The position numbers and the translations under genes were made by a program. From the NCBI RefSeq assembly GCF_030936135.1, contig NC_082611.1:11423001-11487000 (forward strand): a stretch of 64,000 nt of DNA, given 5' to 3'. Positions 12,012-25,100 of this stretch are shown here, in pieces; position 1 is the stretch's first letter, and each line of letters begins with the position of its first letter. The notes below the pieces were generated by a model that was not told the origin of the DNA, did no database searches, and was given only the letters and a program-made list of their open reading frames with translations. This DNA is from Gavia stellata (taxonomy: Eukaryota > Chordata > Aves > Gaviiformes > Gaviidae).

Positions 12012-14650
12012 GAAAGACTGGGGTTTTTTATTGTAAACCTCTGACACACACAAAAGTTTTTAAAAAACTTGACCAAGTAGATGACAAGGGAAAAACATTA
12101 CAGGTGGAAAAAATAGCTTTTGTACATTTCTAGTTAGATATTCTCAATAGCTTTCATTTGTGGGAAGTAATTCTTTAAAATCAGAGCATGTAATAATTTT
12201 TTAGTGACGTTTCAGTCTTGATGTAAGGCTGGGTGCACTAGTATTGATTTCTACAAACCACCACAAGGATACACAAAATTAGCATGGTACAAAATAGTGT
12301 TTTCAAGTCTTGGGTTATATTTTGTTATTAATTTGTTGCTGATGTTACAGAACAGTCCATCATTAACAGGGCAGGGTGGAATTCTTACTCTAATTTTGTA
12401 AAACCCTTCACATGGTGATACTTAAAAATTGCCTGTAATGAAAGTGCCTGTTACCCATCACCTCTTACTGAAAAGTAATTTGTGATGGTACTATTGTAAG
12501 AGTAACTAAAAAAATTGACAAGAATTATTACAAGTGATGGAAGGCCTGACACGGATTAACTGGAATCCAGTTCACTATCCATTAGCTGCACTGCCGTAGG
12601 CAGTTAATTATATGTTAGCTATCTTCTTCTCTTCATTAAGTTTAAGCAGTGTACACTCAAATTTTCTATCAGTTGTATTCTGGTTTTCCTTTGTGTAAGA
12701 ACATCTTTCTTCTCAGAAGTTTTTTGAATAATGTTACTTAATGTATCTTGTCATTTTATTATCTATTCATTATATTAAATTCTCACATCAGTAGATACTG
12801 AAATCTAATATTACCCTGCAGAAAAACAAGCTGATGATTAATAACCGATCTTTTACCTCAGTGCTTTACTAGTGCTAGCAAACTGGAACTTCTGTTCTGC
12901 AAATCTGTGACCATTGTGTATTGTTTAGTCAGGTAAGTGGTCCAGTTATTTTCAGTGGCACTTCTTGAGTGAGATGGGGTTCGTTACACACAGTGAGTAG
13001 TATCAGTGGGCTGGTGCTTGTGTATGAGCCCCAAGTGCTGGATTCCTACCACTGAAGTATGTAGCTTATTGCAAAATGTGGCAAAGAGGAGTGGAATTCA
13101 CTCTTCAGGTCAGAAATTTCAGCAGATGAAATACCACCAAGTAAAATCATGTCACAGAAATGAAACAATATTTTTCAGTTGGTAAAAGCTCTCATTTACA
13201 AAATAAATAGATAGATAAATAGGAAAATCCAAAAGGCCAGCCTGGGAGCTAGCTGATTTGTTTTTATTAAAAGATTACTTACTGCTGGTGTTCTGTGTAA
13301 ACTACAGTGGGACATCTGTTTAAGAAGAAAGGAAAGTGAGTAGCTTGTCAGTTAATGCTTCTCCAAACTCTTCAGTCTGATACACTGCTGATAGTTTAGT
13401 TTCTCTTTGTTGGAAAGAAAAGTAGCTATAATGATGGTCCCACTTTGAAACAATTCTAAATTCATTTTTCAGAAACTGAAGACTTGGTTATTAGAAATAT
13501 GACACACATCTATTAACACTGAATTGCAAGTAAATCTGAAAGAAGACATTGTGTGGAAACTGTTGTGATGTATCTGTTTGTCACATGAAGCTGTATTCAT
13601 TTTCAGGAAATAATTCACAAAGTACAGTACTCCTTATTCAGAAAGTTGCAAATGGTAAGAAATCTCATTTAGTGCAGACTAAATGTAACTTTTTTTTTTT
13701 AGTTTAGAAGGAATTTTTTGTATCTACATTTGGCTCCTAAAATTATTTCATTCCGGATTATCTTGCTTCTTGTAATTTTTAATGTATGTACGCAGAGCAC
13801 ATAAAAATACTAAACTTGTTTACTGTGTACAAATTGTTCTTTGTAAACTTTAGCTGAATTGTGTACCAGGTCCTAAGATTACAGTCTGCAAACAATGTTC
13901 ACTTTGTGACAGAAGATAACCATAATGGGTGCATTACTAATCCATTTAAAAGCTTATCTGTGGTTTCTCTAAAATCTCAGAAAATAATTAAATGAAAGCC
14001 TGTCTTCACGCTTGATACACCTGGGTATTTTGAAGATCAGTGAGGTACTTGCATGACTGCAGGGAGATATCTAGTGATATGAATGCCCAAATTTTTAGCA
14101 CCTGAAGTCATTCTAAAATGCCCTATCTTTGAGAGAATTGTACGTATCTGTCACAAATCCCACTTCTTTTGTTTATTTACCAGAATCAGCAAAGACTGTT
14201 GAAGAAGGTTGACCAGCTGGTATTAAGAATCTCAAATAGTTATATTATTATTATAAAATACCTGTAAGCGTAACAATGATTCTATCAATGGAATGATTTT
14301 ATCAGTTTATCCTGTGTCACCTAATTCCATGCACGTAGTTACAGTTTTTGTACAAATCTAATTTCCTCTGGTACTGACTGATAGCTCTTAAACCCTTATA
14401 TGTGGTCAGTGGCCGGTGCACAATGAGTTGATGGGTTCAGCCAGTGCTTGTTGGCTCCTGTGAACAGCACTCTGATCACAGAATAGAGGACTCGGGACAG
14501 GCTGGAGTTGTTCCTGCAAGCCTCAGGCTACGGCCTGGTACAAGGCAGCGTAGAGGAATTTGTAATATCGTTTCCATTTCATTCCTGGTTTATCTTTAGA
14601 TGTATTAGGTCTCTAGGGCTGCTCATCTGGAACCTCTAGTGACTATTCAA

Positions 14651-14656
14651 AATAAA
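14651..14656 (+). terminator. SNX29: Possible proximal poly(A) signal
   Basis: AATAAA in the SNX29 3' UTR with a T-rich stretch (GCTTTTCTTTTAATGC) about 25 bases on. It could produce a UTR of about 3.1 kb. Hexamer plus context only. Confidence 0.3.
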
Positions 14657-14814
14657 TGGTAAAAATAAGTGGCATTGCTTTTCTTTTAATGCTGTTCTCC
14701 AATCACATGTAAAATGAACAATTTCCTGAGAAACACAGGGCAGGCAAGACTCTTCCATCTTTTTTGCAGATGTGATTGTCTATCAGTATTCATTACATAC
14801 CGACTGTGGTTTTT

Positions 14815-14841
14815 CAGAATCTCATTTATTTAGAGATTCTG
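14815..14841 (+). promoter_or_regulatory. Stem-loop with AU-rich loop in SNX29 3' UTR
   Basis: CAGAATCTC (14815-14823) and GAGATTCTG (14833-14841) are perfect 9-bp arms. The 9-base loop is ATTTATTTA, two overlapping AUUUA pentamers. AU-rich elements of this type recruit mRNA-decay or stabilising proteins. Displaying one in a hairpin loop on the sense strand of a 3' UTR suggests a regulatory RNA structure, but folding and function are inferred. Confidence 0.35.
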
Positions 14842-16749
14842 TCATTCACTATAGAGAATGCATTGTATCGACTTGGCTTTTGCATTAAATCGAGTTTCTC
14901 AATAATAATAATAGATTTCCAAGGTTTATATGAGACAGGATATTGACATAGTTATGAAGGCTTAAACTGATACGTCCATTAAGTCACATACTCTTAGGAA
15001 GATTAATAATTTCAAAGCCAGTCTTTTTTATGGAATATATTGTTGATGTGATAGTTGTAATCAAACTATACTATCTTACAGAACCTACTGCAAGTCATAA
15101 ACCATCGTGATTGGATTAATGCAAGTATTTAGAGAAAGGGCATAATGGTATTAAAGATCACTGGCTCAAAACTGTGACCTATTGCACAGGTCAATTTTTT
15201 TGTTACAGAGTAATGTTTTATTGTATAGAACAGTATCTGCATGGTAGCTGTCAAATTAATTAATAAGAACCTACTAACAAATGGGGTTGACTGACTCAGA
15301 GCAGCAAGCTAATAATAAATGAGACTTGGTGAGCCCCAAGTGAACTAATGATACTGTCTGTCAGGACATATTAATGATTTAAGAATATGGTATTTTGTTA
15401 ACAGGAATCAGTTATTAGTACTTTCAAATATGGATGTCATTCTTTTTGCTTCAAAGCACACAGGGATCTCAGTTCTGCTATAAGTTTCATGCCATTTCAA
15501 AGGTTCAAACCCCCCACTCCAAAGTATTTTTTATCTAATATCTTGTAATTCTGAGAACGGATAGCATATGCCTGTGGATAGAAATACAGTTACCTGCTTG
15601 AAATTACTCGAGAAACCTGTGGAACAGCTGTTTAAAAGAAAGAAAAAGACTTTTTCACCAAATTCTGCTCCTATATATATGCCCTTGCAAATCTTGGTAA
15701 CAGCACTGTGCTCTTCTCACTGGAACTCTAGTATATATGAAAATAAACATGTTTAACATGAGAACACAATTTTCTCCTTGGAAACAATAATAATACTTCT
15801 GTATTGGAGCTTGAGTCACTTTGGGAAAAGTGGTTAAACAAATCAAGAAAGCAAAGAATTTGTCTCCTTCAATTTCTGTAGGTTAGGATATTTCAGTCAG
15901 CACCCTGCCATCACATGGAATATTAATTTGATGATTATTTATCCATTTCAGTAGTTTCTTAGCATTATGTATTGAAAGAATCACTTTAATATATGAAATT
16001 ATATATATGAAATATAGAATATGTTTTAAAATATCAGTTAAGCTGCTTTGTATTTCACACATTGAACGGAAGATAAAACACTTGTTCTACACAGTGGTCT
16101 GACACTGTACATTTCATTCATTTCTTATTCTGCACTAACTGTGCTTTTATGGTGCAGTTATAGATAATTTAGATTATTTCTAGAATTTCTTTTTAAAAAA
16201 TAATCAGAGCATACTTCTAATTAATAAGAATGGCTTAGTTTTTGGTTAATAATGGCATGAATTTATACTAGAAAACAGCACTGACATGTTTAGAGAGGAA
16301 TGAATTTTCCAGATTTACAAATTGCTGCAAATATCTGGACTTAAAAAAAATACTTTTTTTGTTGCATCAAAACAAACGTATTGCACTTCCGTGTAGAGGG
16401 AATCAGTTTCTTTAACAAGATCTCCAAAATTCTGTCCATGCCATGACAGAAGTTGAACTGTGGTCGTTGTTTTTTTGAGTGGAGTATTAATCATTTAAGA
16501 CACTAAAAATTATAGAAATGTAAATGTGGTTGAAAATCTAATTCTGATAGGCTGCGCTTCCTTTCTTGCTTAACAGTGAGATAAATAACTAAGTATCTTG
16601 TATGTGGGACCAAACCTGTTGGCAACTGAAGAAGCTGGATTTCCCTTTTGATTTGGGAGGGATTTTTTGTTGTTATTGTTCCTGTTAAACTGTAGGAAAG
16701 ATAGTATTAATTCTGAAACATTTATATGTACAGTATTCACATAAGTATT

Positions 16750-16755
16750 AATAAA
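16750..16755 (+). terminator. SNX29: Possible poly(A) signal, upstream of the main one
   Basis: AATAAA 165 bases before the favoured signal, followed by CTGTTTGTAATATTATTTT. It could be used as a minor cleavage signal for SNX29. Confidence 0.3.
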
Positions 16756-16819
16756 CTGTTTGTAATATTATTTTAACTTGTTATGCTAATGTTTACATTA
16801 TAGAATTTTTAAGCAAATT

Positions 16820-16827
16820 TGTAGATA
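16820..16827 (+). promoter_or_regulatory. Pumilio response element (TGTAGATA)
   Basis: A second match to TGTANATA on the SNX29 sense strand, about 90 bases before the likely poly(A) signal, where PUF sites commonly act. Motif match only. Confidence 0.35.
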
Positions 16828-16914
16828 TAATTTTCTAAATACTTTCTTGTATTTTTTTTTAATATCCTGTGGTAATTTTGTTGTAATCTGGTTGAAATAT
16901 CCTACTTTACCGAG

Positions 16915-16920
16915 AATAAA
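16915..16920 (+). terminator. SNX29: Likely SNX29 poly(A) signal
   Basis: Canonical AATAAA at the end of a long AT-rich run. About 40-80 bases on, the sequence is T/GT-rich (TTTGTTCTTTTCAGCTG, then TTGCTTCTGTG), as expected for the downstream element. Chosen over earlier hexamers because it is the last good signal before the sequence character changes. Confidence 0.5.
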
Positions 16921-17540
16921 AAATAACACTTTTCTTCTTTGAAATAGAGCATGCTTATACCTTATTTGTTCTTTTCAGCTGTTTTGTAATTGCTTCTGTG
17001 ATTTATGCTCATTTTTTCAGTGTGTTTCTAGAATGATATATGTAGGTATCAGACTTTAATTTGTTAAAGTCTTCTTATTTCATCGTATAAGAAGTAGTAT
17101 TTATTAAAAGAAATCTTGAACATTTCAGTTTATAATCACATATTAGATAAATCACTCACACAAACAAGAAGGAAAACAATGCCCTGAAAGTTTGTCTTGC
17201 ATGTTGCTATTACAAAAAATCTGTACTGAATTTAGATGGGATCTACTGGGAATGAAATGGCATACATATAATTTCAGTATAACTGGTGTTTCAATACAGA
17301 TCAGGAGTCTGAGATCTGTACGGTTTTCAAGTCTGTGATGCTGATTTGCTCTGGAAATTTCACTCTCCCTCTGATTTTATTGCTTTTTTTAGAAAGCGAG
17401 CATTCCAAAGCTGTTTTCAAGTCTGTCTGAAGGTCTGTGATAGGCATACAAGCTGATAACCGCTTGAAGAGGGGTGACTTTTATGGCCACTGTGTTCACT
17501 AGGAAAAAGTTATGAGGATAACTTTTCCCTTACTTTCTAT

Positions 17541-17669
17541 TCATTGTTGGAGCAGAGCAGGGGGTGCCGCTTCTCCGTTGTTTCTGCGCATGTACGATGA
17601 GCCGTATCCCATGCTGCAAGCCAGAAGCTCGTAGGAAAAGACACTAAAAAAATGCCTTGAGTGGTAAGT
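17541..17669 (+). promoter_or_regulatory. Isolated CpG patch with CTCF-like and NRF1-like words
   Basis: Six CpGs fall within about 75 bp (17566-17632) in otherwise CpG-depleted DNA, 0.6 kb past the SNX29 poly(A) signal. AGAGCAGGGGGTGC (17554-17567) fits most positions of the CTCF core, and TGCGCATGTA (17585-17594) resembles half of an NRF1 site. A consensus splice donor, GTAAGT, follows at 17664. It could be a weak promoter with a first exon, or an insulator at the gene end. Confidence 0.3.
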
Positions 17670-18071
17670 TAGATTTTTTGCAAGCATTGATTTAACATGT
17701 TTGTATTATTTTGTGGTGTTTGGCTTTCTTACATTCAGAGTCCACATGTGTACGTTTGATTTCCTTTTATTGAGATATGAGGCATTTGGATATTCAGACT
17801 GACACTTTCATATCCAGTTCATAACTGGATGCTTCCATATAATGTGAAAACAAGCTGCTAGATTTGGATGCTTTCATTGGAAAGGAAAGGTTTAAATTGG
17901 CAGTGTGGTATACATTTAATCAATTTCCACCAAACAGACAAAACTGTAATTTTAAAAACATAGTGTTAGTAGATTCCTTGTACTCACGGAATAGGCTGCT
18001 GATTAATTCAATTAAAATTTTTCAAGCCACTACCGTTATACAGAGATCTAATTAGTTGAACTGCTCATGTT

Positions 18072-18088
18072 AAAAAAAAAAAAAAAAA
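18072..18088. repeat. A-tract, 17 bp
   Basis: Uninterrupted run of 17 A. No target-site duplication or transposon body is recognisable beside it. Confidence 0.85.
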
Positions 18089-21000
18089 GTTTGTACAGGA
18101 CACTTACTGCAAAATTCATAGTGATATTCAGGTGTCTGCATCTTTTAAAACCCATGGTAGGTTAGGTATCTTTATTGGAGTTAGATGACAGAACTTGTAA
18201 TTTGTCTTGGCAATCCATAGGATTTTGTTGTTTCTAAGCAAATGTGGATAAGACTTTTTGAACAATTCCAATACTGATACTAGCTACTAATAGTTAGAGT
18301 ATAAGCTTTTCATATCTCAATTATTTAAGAATAAAATATAAAATTATGCTTACAAAGTTTTAATTAATAGTTTCAAGCCACAGTTTTTTTCCATTTCTGT
18401 CTGCCTGAGGTACTAGACCAGAAATAGCCCCAGGTTATTGATGGGGGCTTGTCTTCGGACTGTATGAAGTCAAAGATCTCACTGTACCAGATGTAAGGGG
18501 TTTCAACACTGCAGAACAAGCATCTGTTCTGAATGGGTGTTTCTTGGCTACTTGCACTTTATTTCCTGGTCTACCAGCATGTCTGAGCCTTTGAACTGCT
18601 GTGTGAAGAGTAAAATCTGATCATTAGGGGAAAGATGCAAAAACCTGGGCCAGAGAAGGCTGGAAGGAAAAGGATTTATGCAATAACCCTTATGTCCGTG
18701 TAGCAAAACCAGCAGCTGGCTGAATTTAACTGTTTCCGACTGCCTTGTCCAGATGCTGAGATGCTGCTGTTTAATTACCACTTTCAAAATACCAGGAAGA
18801 ACAAGATCAATTAACGGGACTACTGATTTTTCTGTGAATCCAGGCAAAGATTCAGGTTGCATTTGGGGAGTTGTAGTGGCTTGGAATTTCTACGTGGGCC
18901 TACAGAATTTGAAGGTTTTTTCTTTTCAGGAGAAGACCTGTGCAGGATTTACTGCTTTTTTTTCCCCAGAAATTTTAAAGAAATAAGGAGAAAGCTTTGT
19001 ATAAACAATCTGTCAGAAGAAAGAGCAAAGATATTTTTAAGATAATGTTTAAAATAAGGTTTTTGCTACTGCACTTCGGTCTTTCTGAATGAACTTTTAA
19101 GTATTGTAAGTGAACTTACTGTATTCCCAAAATTAAAATAATAGATAACTGATATTTTGATATATTGTAAGTCATGCTTGATTTTGTTCTAGAAAATCAT
19201 CATGCAAACTATGGTGTGTGTTTTTTCTTGCCATTTTTTTGATCTGCATTGTAACAGCAGGCTTTTATTACGTGTGGTTTCTAAGTACCACGGTGATGAC
19301 TTTGTTTTTACTTCGAATTCAATGATACCCATGCCATTTTCAACATTTTTTAATTTTCCAGTATTTTAAAGTCGCTCAGCAAGTGCATATACCTCATCCA
19401 ATAGATTGTATTTGTCATTGCTAAGTAAGTATGTCTTTATTTTTAAAGTGATCTTATATCCCTACTCATATCCAGCTTGTAATTGTTTCATTCATTTAGG
19501 CCATTCATTAACTGCACCATTGGATGTCCTTTCTGTAGAGCTTTCCTCTGGGCAAACTGTTGTGTTCTGCCCTGGCTGTGTGCATGCAGTGCCCCTTAGA
19601 GAACAGGGTGAGCCTCTGCACTTTTAGCGGTTTTTTTCCCAAATGCCAGGCATGCGGTGGTTTGTGCTTGTTCATTGTATGTGAAGCTTTATTTACTCTT
19701 TTGTGCACTTCGAGTTTTGCTCTTTACACCTTCTTGTGTTGAGCTTGTGGTATTTTTGGAGTCTCTGTTGGATCACAAAGACCTGCCCTCCCCCAGTTTT
19801 CTAGAATTCATATGTCTGGCAAATTCATCCTTACATAGTGCTTCAGCTCTGACTTGAACCAGTTCATTTTCCTATTAAGATGATTTTCATAATTAATTTT
19901 ATTCCTGGTGTTGCCTGTTGTTCAGAAACAGCTGAGGTATATCAAGGGTTTGTTTTAGTCAGTATCTGAGTTCTAAGTCATCAACTTTGCATGACATAAG
20001 CCTTTTTATCACGATTCCAACTAGCATCTGCCAGAGCTGTCAAATACAAGGCCTTTCTTTGGGAATTGTTGTTATTGTAAAATAGATTGCACATTCATAT
20101 GACATAGCTTTACTCTGTGAAAGATATTTACAGGTTAAATTAATATAGCAAGAAATGAGTTGATCAGATTAATACTGATTTTTAAATACCTAATTTTAAT
20201 AATTTTTTTCCTTTTTCCTCACTTGGTTCCCTTTTTTTTTTCAAGTGCTAATTCACCCATGAATTAAGTCATTTGCACATGTGTCAAGTTCAGTGACAGT
20301 TTCTACATCTCAATTTCTACTAGGAAACTAAATTATGATTATTAACGTTCCCAATTTTATATGTTATAAGAAAATTAATTTTCAGTAGTGGAGATCCCCA
20401 GGTGCCTTCCAAAGTGGGAATGTAGACTTATAGAGAAGTAGGAAATGAAATATCGTTTAATATAGTTAAGTAACTTTCCAGCTGCAAGTCAAAGCAGGTA
20501 GGACCTCAGACATTTGTCATCAGAAACATGTATCTTGTCTCCATTGATGTACACAAGCAAGTCTATTTCTTAACTGTAAGACTAAATAAAAAATGAGTAT
20601 GTCCTTTATACTGTGCTATTTAAGCTGTTCAACAGTTTGAAGGATCTGCTTTTCAGATCTGAGCATTAGATAGATACACATTAATACTTTGTAGCATACA
20701 ATTTAGCTATTCACTGAGATTTCTCTTGAAGCAGCTCACATTCTCAGTAGCCTTTTGTTTAATACAGTGATGGAACACACTGTTCTTGGCGCATCCAAAG
20801 TGATACATATAGCTTTAAGTAGTTAATAAGATGTGAGGCATTTTGCTGCGATACTTTGATTTCAAACAATGTATTAGGTATAATTTGCATTTTTGGAAAC
20901 CATCTGGTTGATATTTTTTAATGGTAAAAAAATATGTGTGAACTGGCCAACAAGATACATCAGTACCTCTGAGTAGTTCTACTCTATCAGAAAATAGAAG

Positions 21001-21165
21001 GTAATTGAATACTAGAGAAAAGGAAAACAAAAGAAAGCACACATTCTGATGCGTCAAGAAGCAACAGAAAAAGGAGTGAGGAATTCAATGTAGGAATACA
21101 TTAAAAACTTTTTTTAAAATTGCACTACATCAAACTGCCACCATATGTTCCATGATGAGATAGAA

Positions 21166-21213
21166 CAAAGTAGATAATGTATCTGAGAGACAGCAAAGTA
21201 GATAATGTATCTG
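21166..21213. repeat. Tandem duplication, 20-bp exact copies, 28-bp period
   Basis: CAAAGTAGATAATGTATCTG occurs at 21166-21185 and again, without mismatch, at 21194-21213. The 8-base spacer is AGAGACAG. A recent local duplication. Confidence 0.8.
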
Positions 21214-22137
21214 TTACGGATTCTGTCAAGCCACAGACCCTTTGGATATGTCAATAATTAACAAATAACATCTGTTGTCAACTGCTGTACTTAATCAGCA
21301 TGGGCAAGGTTCTCCTCCTGGCATGACAGAGGTAGACTATGATACTGTGCTTTCCCTTAGTGATTAAAGATTTCCTTGACCACATCGCTTCATGCAGAAC
21401 TCCTGCTGAGATGTAATTAATGGGAAATCTGGATGTGCAGAAACAGCAGAACACAGCTAGATTGGCAGTACTGTGCTGACTGAAAGTTTTGGCTTACCTT
21501 TGACTATTTTTCAGTTAGATATGCTTTTCCTGTCTGCCTTAATGCCCTACTGTGTATACAGGCTGCACTTTCAGAGTGCATGAGCAGCCTTTTCGGATAT
21601 GCAGAGAGACTAATGATAGCCCACTACCTCATTTAAAGTTGCAGAACAGGTACGTTCTTGTCTTGTAGACAACAGGAATGTAAAAATGTCTCAAGTCAGA
21701 ACTTAATTGACTCCTTGGATACAGAGAAACTGTCAAATACAATGCACCTTGAGAATCACCACCAATATAAACTAAATTGAGAAAGGGCAATTTAAGATCC
21801 TGAAGAAGTTCCTAACAAAATCTAGTCTCAAAGCTCCTCTCAGTTGCAGTACTAGTGGAAGTCCACAGGAGTTGATCTATTTATCCTCCCCATTTCTGAA
21901 TCCATCCTGTCCTGAGAATGTCACGATTCCTCCAAACTAGAGAAATATTGGATGCATTGAAGTAGCTCTGTGCCCTTTAAGTGCAGCTGGTATGGAGAAA
22001 TGGGGATTTGTAAGTCAAAGATCTGACCTTTCATTCTTATCCACATGTTCAAGAAAGGGTTTTAATAAAAATCTTAGAAATCTTGTGCCAGAACAACTAT
22101 TTGAAGTAATGAGATTTTTCCTTTAATCTTCATTAGG

Positions 22138-22183
22138 ATTCATTACACAGATAATACATAATTCATTACATAGATAATGCATA
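22138..22183. repeat. Tandem duplication, 23-bp period
   Basis: Two adjacent 23-bp units, 22138-22160 and 22161-22183, both starting ATTCATTACA and differing at two positions. The core AGATAAT resembles the repeat core at 21170 (TAGATAAT), but the flanks differ. Confidence 0.75.
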
Positions 22184-25100
22184 GCCTAATTAGTTAAGAT
22201 AATGCTCAGAACTCTCAAGTAGGAGGTGCTTAAGTTGGTAAATAATTTTCATAAATTTAAATAAATTTGTTTAATCACAACTGGATGCTGCTGCAGGTGT
22301 CACTGTGCTGATGCAGTGTGAGTTTTAAGTATCCCCTCTGCGCCTACCAGACTGGTCTTGGTTGCACAGAATAACTAAGTCTTCAAGATTATCACTTTCC
22401 TCTCTCCCACTAATTGTGGTAACAACACACCAACTTTAAACAGTAACTGTTTGAACTAAGACACAATAGTATCAAGTCTATGGTATCAAGGAGCTAGACA
22501 GTGTGCACAATCCCATTTTGAGGAGCAGTGTTACCTTTGTCCCTGATTGCTCTGCTTCACCAATACAGGGAATTACCTTGCTTCTCTGTCCGATTCAACT
22601 GGGTTAGGAAATGCATAGTCCAACACCTCTCTTTGTCCTTGACCCATGATCAAGAGTAAGTTAGGGCTTCCTCACTTCAAGCTTGTCTTTGCACATAGAC
22701 TGTTCTGATATCATTTAAAGGACAAAGACCCCTCCCTGAGTTTCATATAAATACATTGTAAACGTCATTCTCTCTTGTTGCTTGTTAGCTCATGAGGCAG
22801 TCATATCTAGACTTCTGCTGCCTTGGCTGTAAGAAGGGTGCTGAAGAGCTGAAATTGTCACTGAAGCCCACAGAGATGCATTTTTGGTTGCCAGAAAGGA
22901 GGCACATAAAATATGGAAAATATTGTCTGACCTGACAATGTAATTCTATTTAAGAAACAGAAAATGTGATGGATAATATATGCAGACACCTCTGTCATGA
23001 AGCCTCATGTGGTTTCACACCCAATTATGTGTGACCACCTTTGGTTACCATAGCAATTCGCTCTTAATTAGAACTCACCCTCTGCTCCTGGCCTGCTTGT
23101 GCTAAAGCACAAAATTCTGCTACACGCTTAGGCACTTTATTTGTTTATATATTGGCTGTGACTTACTGTGTCAAATGACTTTATGCAGTAGTACTGTTTC
23201 TTTGACTCAAACATTGATTTGACTTGTAAAATTCTTCAATGTGTTCTTGACCCACTTTCAGTCTGTGTATAATGGGCAGGCAACACCAACAGAGAAGGCA
23301 GTGGTGTTGGAGGTGTTAATATATACAATAATATGATCAGTAGGGTGGAGGCAGCTCTCTTACTGCACCTCTGAGGTGCTCACAGAAGAAGGACTCTTTG
23401 TGAAACCTTCAGCCTGAGGCTGTTTCTATAAACAAGTTGTTGTTTTTATAACAATTTCAAAAGAAAGGAGTCTCTGCCCATATAAAAGTATTTGACAATG
23501 TAGGAAGTTGGCTCTATTTCTGTCCACCATAGGGTGGCAAAAACCACCACAGGGTGTTTTGATGACAGATACAAGGGATTTATTCCCAATCCTATAAAAA
23601 TAAGATGAGGGGGGTGAGAACAAGTTACCTGCAATGTTGAAGTCAATTCTAGAAGTTGGGCATCAGATCACTGCTTGGGGTACAAGCTCGAAAGCAAAGG
23701 ATATGATGCTAAGCGCTTCCTCCCGTAATTCTAGGGAGAACAGAGACCCACAATTCTTGGAGTCCAGTCCAAGACTGTGAAACCACAAATCTCTATGGTT
23801 TCTGATCTAAGTGTAGAACCTCAAAGTACAAACACGTCTTTCTAAGATAAAACAAATCCCTCCCCAAACAAAATGCTACAGTGCAGATAATTTCTTTTGG
23901 GGGAACAGGACAAGAAAAGAACACAATTCAGAAATGTACTCAGATAGTACATTGATAAGGCCAATGGTAAGAACTTGCTTAGCAGAATAGAAATAGAAAA
24001 GTATAGAACAAAACAGAATGAATTCATGCGTTACAAAGTCCAGAGAGATTGGTTTTGAATTTTTGATCCACTTCCAGCAATTACTTACAACATTCAAGGA
24101 GTCCAGTCCTTCAGTCTTTAATCTGAAGTTCTTGGGCTATAAGAGGTTCAAGATTGCATTTTGAAAATTTATTTGACGTAAGATAGGAGAGGGTTGAGAG
24201 AGAGAACATGAAACATTCAGCTTAAAACAAAAGATTACCCCATCTGCCATCTTTCACAAAGATCTCTTTTGTATGTCATGACATACAGTGAGAGAGGCTA
24301 GCTTTTAGCATTTATGTAAACTCATCAGCCAGGTTTGAGGACAATGCAATGTGAAGAAATTTTCACTTACTGTATGCTATGAAACTCATATTAATGCTAA
24401 TATATCTTACTAATATATATCATGCTGGATAGCAGTAGCAAAAGTCATTTTACCTTTTACCATATAGGATATTGCACTGTGTCTCTGGTTTCTTGTTTAA
24501 TATACATTTTTGGTTACTGCTCATAAATGCCACTGTTAAATATGAGCAGGACCAGACAACCAACAGCAAAAGAAATCCAAACCAATTTCAGCTTTGCGGT
24601 CACTTGATGGAGGTTAGGAGATGTCAGTCAGGTGATAACTGAGCTCTCTCAATTTTAATTTTTTCTATTTAATGCCTCTCCCAGCTTAGGCTTAAATCTG
24701 ATACTGAAACTCAAATACTGGATTCAGAACTGAAATGCAATTGTTATTTTTTTTAACAAGGCTGGCATAGACAGAAATGGTGTTTTTAATTAAATCTGTC
24801 TGAAAACATTCCTTAAACAAGTAATAAATAGTTCTTAAGAAGCACAAGTAAATTGGGCAATATGCATGTATCTTCAATTACAATTTTAGCCTTAACAATT
24901 GTTCTTGAGTTAGCTGTACAGCATTATTACCAGAAGAAAAACAGCCTATTTTAAAATCTAATATCACAGTGCAATTGATTAAGGTAAAAAGATATTATCC
25001 AGCAGTCAAAAGCTTCACTGAGTACTAAGGAGAGCAGCCAGCTTGTATACACGTAAGTTTGCCAACATTCCCAGTATAAAACAAATGACTCGTTATATGG

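Larger units (their letters stand above)
11534..16940 (+). other. SNX29: SNX29 3' UTR (end inferred)
   Basis: This follows the SNX29 stop codon directly, without a splice signal, and is AT-rich throughout. The most convincing end is AATAAA at 16915-16920 followed by T/GT-rich sequence, giving a UTR of about 5.4 kb. Long 3' UTRs are usual for this gene as I recall it. Earlier AATAAA hexamers (13202, 14651, 15742, 16750) could give shorter forms. Within it are two Pumilio-type sites and a stem-loop that presents an AU-rich loop. The exact cleavage point cannot be read from sequence alone. Confidence 0.6.

Noticed and set aside
15502..15512. GGTTCAAACCC, a perfect tRNA B-box word
   Set aside because: No A box at the right distance, and the flanks cannot form the T-arm or acceptor stem, so it is not a tRNA or tRNA-derived SINE.
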